The notes below the pieces were generated by a model. It had not been told where the DNA came from. It saw only the letters and a program-made list of their open reading frames with translations, and did not search any database. Position numbers and translations under genes: made by a program. Positions 23,001-33,800 of a stretch of DNA of 64,000 nucleotides are shown here, in pieces. Where the stretch lies: assembly GCA_948144175.1 (NCBI GenBank), contig CANXME010002317.1, positions 1,984,001-2,048,000 on the forward strand. The letters are read 5' to 3'. Source of the stretch: Closterium sp. NIES-65 (taxonomy: Eukaryota; Streptophyta; Zygnematophyceae; Desmidiales; Closteriaceae). The stretch's first letter is position 1. Every line of letters begins with the position of its first letter.

Positions 23001-24179
23001 ACCACCACCGCCGCTCCGCTGCTAGGTACCGCCCCGACCAGCTCCACCTCCTCCGCCACCACCGCCTCCTCCGCCGCCGCCTCCCCCACCGTCACCACCA
23101 CCACTGCCGCCACCACCACCGCTGCCGCCACCACCGCCGCCTCCTCTGCCGCTGCCACCACTACCACCACCACCCCCTCCACCACTCCCACCGCCACCCC
23201 CACTCCCTCCGCCGCCTCCACCGCCACCTCCACCGCCCCCTCCAGCTCCACCCGCGCCCTTGCCCCCCTTGCCCTTGCCAGAGCAGCGTCTCCCACTAGG
23301 GGCAGACGCCGCGCCAACCGACTCGAGACCAAGGAGGTCGGTAGCAGCAGCAGAGGCAACAGAGGGCAGGAGGGGGGAAGGAGAGCACCCCTCAAAGATG
23401 GGGGTGCGAGGGGTCACCACGAGGAGCTCCTACAGCGACGATGCTCTTCTCCGCCGCGAGGAGGGCCTTCTCGAGGATGTCGACGGTGAGGGTGGTGGGA
23501 CAGACCGCGAGAAAGTGGTCCCTGACTACGCGAAGAGAGTCAGGGAGGCGCGCGACCATGTAGTAGAGAGTGATGTACATGGGGGGGGGGTTCTTGGCGC
23601 AGAACTCAGCAGGAAGGGCGGCGCGGTAGCGAGTGTCACTAGTGCGGAGGTGCGTAATGAGGTCAGCGACAGTGGGAAAGGCAGAGAGGTCAGGAAAGAG
23701 GTAGGGAAGCATGAGACGGCTCAGTGCAGCAGTGGCAGGGGACGAGTAGCGCGCGACTACAGCATCGTACAAGGTCTGAGCACTCTTGTACTGACTAAAG
23801 TGCGCGCGCTCAGAGGTAGGGAGGTGGCGACGCACAGCAAGACGTGCAGCAGCATCGCGGGTGGCCCACTGAGAGCGCACAGTGGGATCAGCATCAGCAG
23901 CAGGGGCAGGAGAGGCACCAGAAGTGAGGTCAAAGAGAGAAAGGCCGTCTGCTCTGTCGCACTGTAAGAACAGCTGCAGGTCGTCGACCCAGACTTCAAA
24001 GTCAATGGCGCGACCCTCAGCGTCAAAAGCTAGGACACTAGGGGTAGCCATGACAACAGTAGAAGGTCTCACCAGACAGGACGGGTCGGGCAGCGCAGTA
24101 GCACAGCAGTACAGCAACACAGCAGCTCAACCGGCTCAGCAGCAACAGCAGCTCCGCAAGACCAGCGGCTCGGCTCCTC

Positions 24180-25060
24180 AGGCGGTGCAGGCGGCTCGGG
24201 CGGCGAGGGCGGCGAGGGCGGCTCGGGCGGCTCGGGCGGCGCGGGCGGCTCGGGTTGTCAGAGACACAGGGCGGCCCGGGGCTGGGACAGGCGGCGCGCG
24301 GGCGATCAGGGGCCGGGACGGGCGGCGCGCGGGCGTCGAGAGGCCGGGACGGGCGGCCAGCGGACGGCTAGGGGCCGGGGCGGCGGCGCGCGGGCGTCGA
24401 GGGGCCGGGACGGGCGGCCAGCGGGCGGCTAGGGGCCGGGACGGCGGCGCGCTGGCGTCGAGGGGCCGGGATGGGCGGCCAGCGGGCGGCTAGGGGCCGG
24501 GACGGGCGGCCAGTAGGCGGCTAGGGGCCGGGACGGGCAGCGCGCAGGCGTCAAGGGGCCGGGACGGGCGGCCAGCGGGCGGCTAGGGGCCGGGACGGGC
24601 GGCGCGCGGGCAATTAGGGGCCGGGACGGGCGGCGCGCGGGCGTCGAGAGGCCGGGACGGGCGGCCAGCGGGCGGCTAGGGGCCGGGACAGGCGGCGCGC
24701 GGGCGGCTAAGGGCCGGGACGGGCGGCGCGTGGGCGGCTAGGGGCCTGAACGGGCGCGCGCGGGCGGCTAAGGGCCTGAACGGGCGGCGCGTGGGCGGCT
24801 AGTGGCCGGGACGGGCGGCGCTTGGGCGGCTAGGGGCCTGAACAGGCGCGCGCGGGCGGCTAAGGGCCTGAACGGGCGGCGCGTGGGCGGCTAGGGGCCG
24901 GGACGGGCAGCGCTTGGGCGGCTAGGGGCCTGAACAGGCGCACGCGGGCGGCTAGGGGCCTGAACGGGCGGCGCGTGGGCGGCTAGGGGCCGGGACGGGC
25001 GGCGCGTGGGCTGCTAGGGGCCTGAACGGGCGCGCGCGGGTGGCTAGGGGCGCAGGGCAG
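24180..25060. repeat. GC-rich leader repeats of Copia X
   Basis: About twenty degenerate units of GGGCGGCTAGGGGCCGGGAC and GGCGGCGCGCGGGCG, period roughly 45-60 bp. They lie between the gag start and the primer site, the same position as the differently worded repeats of Copia Y. Confidence 0.75.
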
Positions 25061-28000
25061 GCCGAAAAAAAAAAGGTGAAAGCGAGGGCCCGGAGCGCGC
25101 TACGGGCAGAAAAAAAAAGTTTAAAGGTGGTGGGCCCTAAGCACAGTTCCCACGGGGGAACCTGCTCGATACCATGTTGAGAATAGAACGAGAATGAATG
25201 AAGTGAGTACAAATAGAAAACCCTAACTGGTTGTACCCCCTATGGGATACCCCACCACAGCCTACACAATAGTATAAGCTATATATATGTTCTGACAGCT
25301 TGACCGTCTGATCCGTCAAGTTGAAGATTCAGCACTCGAGATTGCGACGCTCACGGCAGAACGTGACTCCGCGCGTCAGCAATCTGCGGCGAATGCTCCA
25401 GCGTCACAAAATGCACCTGCACAGTCAGACGAGCCGATTGTCATCTCGTCCGGCACACCAACACAGCACGACAGCGTGGGACAGCGCTCAGGCGCAGCCA
25501 GTGACAGCGCCGCCCAGCCAATGCCTGGTATGGGAGGAAACCGGGCCGCACCAAGCCCACGGGAGCCTCGTGAAGCCTGTCGGCACGTGGAGTTTGCGGC
25601 AACAAGTGGCGACCAGGCAATCATGGCGCCGATGCCACTCAAGCCGCAGCGCCCACCCTGTTTCGACCCGAGCCAGCGTGGTGGTCCGACGGTTCAGTCG
25701 TGGATCTTCACGATGAACGTGTTTTTTGATGCGAACTACGTCGAGTCGGACGCAGCGAAGATACGATACGCCGTCTCGCTGTTGAGGGGCCCCGCTATGG
25801 ACTGGTGGCGAGTCATCGTGACGTCGCCACGCGCCTACGAGCCACCGTCGCAAGAGGAAGGGCCCGCGGGCCCAGCAGTCAACTGGATTTCATTCTGCGA
25901 AACCGCCCAATACATCACGTGGGATGCGTGGTGCGTAGGGCTTCGGGCGCGCTTCGAGCCGATCGCGGCTTCTATTTCGGCGCGTCAGAAAATGCGCACT
26001 TGGCGGCAGCTCGGGTCGGTTCAAGACTACACGAGCGGTTTTCTCGCATTATGCGAGCAGGTCGGCTACATGCACGAAGCGGAGCGGGTGGACCGTTACG
26101 TCGGAGGGCTAAAGCCGGAAATCTCGCAGGAAATAATGCTACGCGGACTCTCGAATTTCAACGAGATTCTCGCGATCGTCGAGAAAATCGACATTTTGCG
26201 CCGTCCGAGACCGGGGTCCTACTACGGACATCGTCCTCGAGGACCGATCGAGCACACCACTGTACACGCCGTTGCGACAAATGCAGCTGCCGCACCATTC
26301 AAGGGGCGCTGCTTTGCTTGCAACAGGCCGGGCCATCGTAAAAGTGAGTGTCCAGAGGAGCTAAGGCGCCGCGGAGCAGAGCAAGGGAGGGAGTCTCAGA
26401 GGCAGGGAAACGCCAGCAGTCAGTAGAAATTGGGCCGACTACTGACGAGACTGCCTGCGCGCCCAACCACACCGACCCTCACCGAGTCACAGTACCGATC
26501 CACGCTATCGATCGGGCTCGGATGAATAAGGAGGGTACAGCGACGGATTGCCCAGTACTGATCCACGGGAAAATACAGGGAGCAGCAGTCAAGATTTTTA
26601 TCGACGGAGGAGCTAGTCACAGTTTAGTTAATACCGCGACCGCACGGAAACTTCAACTGACACTTAGCCGGTGCTTACCTGAGATTGATGCACGCTTAGT
26701 CGACGGCACGCCGCTGGCCATACGGGAGAAGGTGGAGAGAGTAAAAGTTCGCTGCGGAGGGAACTTTGGGTTTACACAAGAAATGCTCGCAACGACACTG
26801 GATGGGCACAAAATTTTACTAGGACGTGATTGGTTGCGACGTTACAACCCGAGAATCGACTGGACGACAGGCAGCTGCACTGTGCGAAGTAGTGGTAACT
26901 GGGTCGAACTACCACGCTGGCCGTCGCCTGAATCGTCGACGGTCCACGTCAACGCCATAACAATGAAACGGGCAGTCGCCGCTGGAGCTGACGTGTATGC
27001 AGTGGACATCGCAGTGGTAGGAGAAGCTGAGCAGCCGAGTGATTTTCAGAAACTGCTGACAGCGGTACCGCCTGAACTACAGGAGCTATTGAAACGGTAC
27101 CCGGGGATTTTCCCTGACGACTTACCGGAAGGACTGCCACCTCAGCGGGCACACGACCATAGGATAGAGCTAGAGCCGAGGGCACAGCCAACTGTGCAGC
27201 GCCAGTTCAGACTGACACAGCCGGAGCTCGACGAACTGAGGAAGCAGTTAGATTACCTGTTAGCGAAGCAGTTTATCCGACCGAGTTCGTCCCCGTTCGC
27301 CGCACCGATACTATTCACACCAAAAAAAGATGGAGGGTTTCGCATGTGCATCGATTACCGAGCGCTCAACAGGGTTACAGTGAAGTCACGATACCCCATT
27401 CCCCGCGCCGACGAACTGATCGACCAGCTGCGAACAGCACGGGTGTTCTCGAAGATAGATTTACGGGGAGGTTACCACCAGATTAGAGTCGAACCATCGG
27501 ACTGCGCCAAGACAGCTTTTAGGACTAGGTACGGGTCGTTCGAGTATACCGTGATGCCTTTCGGACTGACCAACGCACCTGCAACATTCCAGATGACCAT
27601 GAACGAGGCGTTTAGACCACTTTTAGATAAGTGTGTGATAGTCTACCTCGACGACATTCTCGTCTACAGGCGCGATAAGCAGCAGCATTTAGCGGACCTG
27701 GAAGCAGTGTTTAAAATTTTAGAGGAGCATCGGTTATTGACCAAGGGGTCTAAGTGCGAGTTCTTTCAGGATAGGTTAGAATTTTTGGGGCACGTTATTT
27801 CGGAGGCTGGGGTTGAGATTGACCCGAAGAAGCTGGATACGGTCAAAGCTTGGCACCCCCCGACAAACATCACGGAGCTGCAAAGTTTTTTGGGTTTTGT
27901 TAATTACGTCCGTCGGTTCGTCCCCAACATGGCACGCTTAACTGCCCCACTGACGGATCTGCTGCGGAAGGGGGTCGTTTTTACGTGGGGGGAGAACGAG

Positions 28001-29626
28001 CATGCTGCCTTCTCTACCCTGAAAAATGTTCTCTGTTCACCGCCTGTCCTGCGCATTGCCGACCCACGCCGCCCATTCGAAGTCATTACTGACGCAAGCG
28101 ACATCGCCATCGGAGCCGTACTGCTACAGGATTTCGGGAACGGCCTACAGCCCATCACATACGAATCACGAAAGCTGCACCCACCTGAGAAAAATTACCC
28201 GATACACGATCGCGAAATGCTTGCGATCGTGCATGCGTTCAAAGTGTGGCGCTGTTACTTGACCGGCGCAAACGTGACAGTACGGACAGACCACCGATCA
28301 CTACAGTATCTCCGCACACAACCCCACCTCAACCCACGACAGATCCGCTGGCTCGACTTTCTAGAGTCGAATTTCCATTACACGGTCACCTACAAAAAGG
28401 GAGCTTCCAACATTGCCGACGCACTGACCCGCCCCACTGCCCAAATCCACGCAATACTACTCGCCCAGACTAGCCCACTACTGACAGGACTATTTACCCA
28501 CGGATATCAAACAGACCCATTCTTCACCGGAGGCAATTCGCAGCAGTTCGCAGCAGCACGAGGGGTCTATTACGTAAAAGCCGGGACCGACCGCATTTGG
28601 GTACCCGGGTATACACTACTACGGGAATTACTGTTACAGGAGGCACACGACGGAGTTACCTCGGGACATTTTGGGGTAGAAAAAACACGGCAGCAGCTAC
28701 AGCGGTATTATTAGTGGCCAGAAATGTTGACCGACATCCAACGACACGTGGCGTCGTGTCCCACCTGCCAGGTCATGAAATCATCACGGAAGCGGCCGGC
28801 AGGACAGTTGCAGCCGATTCCACCCCCAGAGCGTGCTTGGCAGCAGGTGACGATGGATCTCATCCGGGCCACGTGCGACGACCCGAACACGTGGGAACAG
28901 CAACTGCCACTCATTGAATTCGCGTACAACAATTCGCCCTCCGCCACGACCCAACAGTCACCGTTTTACCTGAACTACGGACAGGACCCAACAGTACCCA
29001 TGACCCCAAATCCCGACAATCCAGTCCCACGCGCACAACAGTTCGCCGAGATTTTGCAAGCAGCACGGACCAGGGCAACAGACGCAATTAAAAAAGCCAA
29101 CATCATCGCTAAGCGCAACGCCGATCGCCACCGCCGACCCGTCACTTACCAGCCAGACGACCTAGTACTACTCGATACTCAGAACCTCCGCTTGCCCATC
29201 ACTCCAAAACTTCGCCCACGATATTGTGGGCCATTTCGCATCAGCCACATGATCACACCTGTCACCGCCCACCTCCTCCTCCCTGCTGACTGGTACGTCA
29301 GCCCGTCATTCCACGTCAGCCTACTTCGCCCTTACATCCCATCCACGAGCCAACTGCCACGAAATCGCCCAGCCAGCATGACACGCCCCCTAACCGAACC
29401 AATCATCACCCCTGAAAAAATCCTCAGCCACCGAGTCCGCGACCCTCGGGGAGCCCGAAGGATCGAGTTCCTAATTCGCTGGAAGGACCGAACGCCCACA
29501 GAAGACAACTGGGTCCCCCTGGATAAAATCGAGAACCACCCTGTCTTCACCGAGTACCTGCGAAGCCGACATTTCCGCGACGTCCATGCGCTCTCGTAAG
29601 AGGGGCCTCCTTGGGGAGGGGGGTAG

Positions 29627-29960
29627 TGTAAGGAAAATTCCTTTTCCTTACTTCGCATCCCCGCTCAACGCATACATCACTGTAGCACCTCAGTCAGCAC
29701 CGTTACCACTCGCATCAATAATCCGCCCACCATTTTTCGCATGTCGTACCCCGACCTCACGGCTCGGCGGTAACCCGCGCTCCGGACCTCCGCCTCGACA
29801 CTTTTCCCAACCTCAGTCCCAGGCCCGTCGCGCGACAACCATAGTCCATTACCGTTACCACTGTAGTTTCGCTATATAATCCTTCGCTCATGCCTTCGCT
29901 CATTGTACCTTTGCTTCGATAGTGCAATCTTCGTTCGCGCACTCCATTGCACCCGTAACA
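29627..29960 (+). repeat. 3' LTR of Gypsy A
   Basis: Same sequence as 12572-12905 with about four substitutions, followed by the GCGAA target duplication. Confidence 0.9.
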
Positions 29961-30153
29961 GCGAACAACGGCTGCTGCTGTACGCGGTGTTGCAGGGTGC
30001 GCTAAGGAATATCGAGAAAATTCCTTACACACAGTCGTGTAACACTAGACTTCCTTATTGTCTCTTTTATCGTAGATGTAGCTTGACTTGTCATGCAGCT
30101 TACCATACCCATCAAATGGCACACTCAATAATAAATTGTACAACCTCCTTTAA

Positions 30154-30340
30154 GGGTACATTCCGCTGTGGACACATGTCCCAGTCGATGCGTCCCAATT
30201 GTTTCTACCGCACTGCATCGTATTACAACAAATTGCAACCTAGTTTCGAAATTTTCGCGTCTCTAGTTTAGTTCGGTTCGGAGCGGTACACTCGATTGGG
30301 ACACATCGATTGGGACATGTGTCCACTGCGGAATGTACCC
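30154..30340. mobile_element. 187-bp Tourist-like MITE, copy 2
   Basis: Termini are GGGTACATTCCGCTGTGGAC and, inverted, GGGTACATTCCGCAGTGGAC. TAA lies on each side (30151-30153 and 30341-30343). It has the same length as, and the inverse orientation to, the copy at 12195-12381. It lies a few hundred bases downstream of the kinase gene's stop codon. Confidence 0.85.
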
Positions 30341-30420
30341 TAAATGTGTACATGCCAATACGCAATTGACTACGAATAATGTATAATCACGGCATCCATC
30401 CATGCCAAATTGATATTTTT

Positions 30421-30804
30421 TCATTGAAGCGAAGGTGGTAGTGTAGCAATCATGTGCTCAATTTTCTCCACCACCTGTGCAGCCGTCGGGCGTTGCTTCA
30501 CATTCTGCTGAAGCATCCACTCCACCAGCCTATGGAACGACGCAGGGTACCCCACCACCTCCCCTCCCGCTCCTTCCGCAGCAGAGAAACCAGAAAAGTC
30601 GCCTCCAGACGAACCAGGAGCGTCCATTAGAGCAGGGGAGGGAGAGGAGGAGGAGGCGGGGAGGGGTGGATGTGGCCATTTGATGGTGCCGCTCATAACT
30701 GCGAGCTGCAGGCTGCCTCCTGATTCGCCAAGGGAGAACTCGAAAGGGGACTGGCCATACCTGGGGTTTGAGAAAGAAGAGAAAAAGAGGCAATGGGAAA
30801 AAAA

Positions 30805-30840
<36 letters not shown>

Positions 30841-33800
30841 GGGGGTGGGGGAGGGGGAGATAAGGGAGAGGAAGTGGCAGGTAGGTGGGGAGGGGCCGGT
30901 GGGGGCCATTTGATGGTTCCATGCATAACTGCAAGCTGCAGGCTGCCTCCTGACTCGGCCAGGGAAAACTCGAAATCGGACTGCCCATACCTGAGGTTCA
31001 GAAACGAGAGAAATGAGTGAGGAAAAAAACAAGGAACAAACTGGGGTTGAGAAGGGAGGGAAGGTAAGAGTGGTTTGGAATGAGAATTATGGTATGTGTG
31101 GAGAAAGAGGACGTTCAGGGAGCTGCTCCCTTACGAAAATACACATATTGTCACAATTACCCACAGCCACTGTTGCATAGCTCGTTGTCAACTCTGCCTA
31201 CAGTCACACTCACATGGTGGCATAGAGGGTGCATTCCAGCGACCACACGCCATTCTATGCCTCCCTGCCTCCACTTACAATCACAGTACTGGTATGCTCA
31301 ACTGCCTACAGTCACACTCACATGGTGGCATAGAGGGTGCATCCCAGCGACCACACGCCATTCTGGCACCCTGCCTCGACTTACAATCACAATACTGATA
31401 TGCTCAACTGCCTACAGTCACACTCACATGGTGGTGTAGAGGGTGTATCCCAGCAACCACACGTCACTCCTCTCATCAATATCCATCTCTCTCGGGCAGT
31501 CCCAAAACTCTGACACTCGGTGAACCGCTGAACAGTGCTGCGGCGCTCATTACAGTCACATCGGCCCACAGTCACACTCACATGGTGGCATAGAGAGTGC
31601 ATCCCAGCGACCACACGTCACTCCTCTCATCGATCTCCATCTCACTCGGGCAGTCCCAAAACTCCGGTGCTCGGTACGCCGCTGAACAGTGCTGCGCCGC
31701 CCATTCCTGTGACGGAATCAAAGCCAGCAAGCGAAAGGAATATGGAGAGAAAAAAGCAGGTCAGCTAAGAAATCCGCTGAGCTCTAAACGCGTCTGAACA
31801 GTGCTAATTTCCCCCCAAAAAAGGATTTGTTTGAGAGAACAGATTAGATCCAGAGAAGGAAGGGGAGAGAATGCAAAACACAAGACTAGGGCAGACTCAT
31901 AAGTTAGGATCTCAGCATGTCAGACACATGCTTTTGAAAGACAGGAAAGCATAGAAAAGTAAAAACACTGACCTGCAAGGACAAGGCCTGGTTGCGCGAG
32001 GTGATGTGTCTCCTGGCAGGCGTGGTGAAGCCAAAGTCCATAATCACCACCGCAACATCTGATGCCGATGCTGTATACTTCAGTGTACCCACTACATGCA
32101 TGCTAAGAGGCAGTGAGAGGTAGTGAGAGGTTATGAGCGGCACTGAGAGGAAGTGAGAGGTAGTGAGAGGTAGTGAGAGGTAGTGAGAGGTAGTGAGAGG
32201 TAGTGAGAGGTAGTGAGAGGTTATGAGAGGCACTGAGAGGAAGTGAGAGTCACTCACCTGCAACGACAGGGCTTGGTTGCGAGAGGTGATGTGTCTCCTG
32301 GCAGGAGTGGTGGACCCAAAGTCCATAATCGCCACCAAGTGTGGCAGGAAAAACATGCATCCCATTCATACGCACCTGCAAGGACAGCGCCTGGTTGCGA
32401 GAGGTGATGTGTCTCCTGGCAGGCGTGGTGGAGCCGAAGTCCATACTCGCCACCGGCACATCCCATGTGGTGAGAAGCGGTGAGAAGAGGTGATAAGCAG
32501 TGAGAGCCCTCACTTACCTGCAACGACAGGGCTTGGTTGCGAGAGGTGATGTGCCTCCTGGCAGGCGTGGTGGAGCCGAAGTCCATAATCGCCACGGCAA
32601 CATCCGATGCCGATGCTGTTGGTAACCGCTCCAACGGCACTCCCTCGCCTGCTCTCTCCCCTGCTCTCTCCCCTGCTCCCTCGCCTCCTGCTGCTCCTCC
32701 TACTACTCCTGCTGCTTCTCCCCCCCCGTTCTGCCCACCTTGGTTAGCCTTTCCCGCTTCTCCTCCCGCAGCAGCACCATCAGCAGCAGCAGAGGGAAAT
32801 GCAGGAAAGGCACCACCGCCACCACTACCACCGGCACCAGGAGAACCACCACCAGCACTACTGCCTATACCCGATACAAAAGCATCATCCCTCTCTGCTA
32901 CACCTGTCATGCAGATACCATCCCCACCACCTTTACCTATCCCCCCTGTGGCCCCGTGCCCTCCCCCAAAGGCTATGAGAATGTTCCCTGGCTTGACGTC
33001 GTTGTGGGCTAGAGGGGGCGAGCATGCATGCATGTGTGCAAGGCCGGAGGCGACCTGGTGAAGGGAGGGAGGGGAGCGGAATCAGTGCAAGGAAGGGAGG
33101 AGATGAGAATGTTCCCTGGCTTGACGTCGTTGTGGGCTAGAGGGGGCAAGCATGCATGCATGTGCAAGGCCGGAGGCAACCTGAGAAGAAAGGGAGGGGA
33201 AAGGGGAAGGAGAGGGGAAAAAGAGCTAGGCTATGAGGACGCTTCCTGGCTTGACGTCGTTGTGGGCTAGAGGGGGCGAGCATGCATGCATGTGTGCAAG
33301 GCCACATGCAACCTGGGAAGAAACGAAGGGGAAAGATTGGGAAGTGGGGAGGGGTATATGCCATTGTGTGCACACATAGCGCACTCCCTGTGACTCTGTG
33401 CCCACCAAATGCTATGACCAATGTATGCATGCAAAGACGTGACTGTGAGCATTTGCCACAGTGGGGCATGTGTGTGTGTAATATACAGTCGGGCATCGCC
33501 GTAAAGCACGCGTAAACGTAGCAAGACGATGAAGCATGCGAACGTAGCAAGACGATGAAGCATGCGTAAACGTAGCAAGACGATGAATCATGCGTAAACG
33601 TAGCAAGACGATGAAGCATGCATAAACGTAGCAAGACGATGAAGCATGCGTAAACGTAGCAAGACGATGAAGCATGCGTAAACGTAGCAAGACGATGAAG
33701 CATGTATAAACGTAGCAAGACGATGAAGCATGCATAACTGCTAGTGTGGGGCATTCGAGAGAAAAGCAAACAGAACCAATACCTGGCTGATAATGGAGAG

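Larger units (their letters stand above)
13132..25297 (-). mobile_element. Copia element X, itself interrupted by a second Copia (Y)
   Basis: The outer LTRs are 13132-13265 (3') and 25175-25297 (5'), with two base differences and one 11-bp length difference. They are flanked by GCTTG (13127-13131 and 25298-25302) within the Gypsy A gag. On the minus strand the primer site TGGTATCGAGCAGG (25174-25161) abuts the 5' LTR, and a purine tract (13266-13276) abuts the 3' LTR. Next come a GC-rich repeated leader (24130-25060), gag (from about 24120, with a Gly-rich tract at 23030-23290), a variant knuckle (C-X13-C-X3-H-X4-C, about 22860), protease (FTLDSGASRSFF), and integrase (VVDDYSRYTTVLPL, HSDRGGEFSS, SPQQNGIAERR). 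X stops abruptly at 20005 against the LTR of Y. As an element X is broken. Confidence 0.85.
12572..29960 (+). mobile_element. Gypsy (Ty3) chromovirus A, with a Copia composite inserted in its gag
   Basis: LTRs are 12572-12905 and 29627-29960 (334 bp each, about four differences by eye, so young), flanked by the perfect duplication GCGAA (12567-12571 and 29961-29965). A tRNA-iMet-like primer site (TGGTATTCAGAGC) begins at 12908 and a purine tract lies just before 29627. Gag starts at 13089 and resumes after the insertion, with zinc knuckle CFACNRPGHRKSEC near 26310. Pol follows: protease (DGGASHSLVNTATARK, about 26605), reverse transcriptase (YLDDILVY, about 27650), RNase H, a part of integrase, and a C-terminal chromodomain (RRIEFLIRWKDRTPTEDNW, about 29460). 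It looks broken, with a couple of breaks besides the insertion. Confidence 0.9.
12153..30029 (-). mobile_element. Solo LTR of the Gypsy-B family, split by later insertions
   Basis: Read on the minus strand, this matches the LTR of the Gypsy element at 36829-42328: start TGTTACGGGTGCAATGAATC at 12153, and end AAATTCCTTACA at 30029. Both sides carry the 5-bp duplication CACAG (12148-12152 and 30030-30034). The LTR pieces are 12153-12194, 12385-12571 and 29966-30029; the rest is a MITE and the Gypsy A nest inserted into it. No internal region of its own element is present, so it is a solo LTR left by LTR-LTR recombination. It is older than everything inside it. Confidence 0.85.

Noticed and set aside
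23022-23420. Poly-glycine/poly-valine proteins
   Set aside because: Different frames of one GC-rich tract inside Copia X gag; not separate genes.
30421-31032. Proline-rich and glycine-rich frames around the G run
   Set aside because: Produced by the homopolymer and the exon 6 echo in an intron.
33412-33735. Peptide repeat rich in ASSSCYVYACFIVLLRL
   Set aside because: Translation of the 28-bp intronic tandem repeat.
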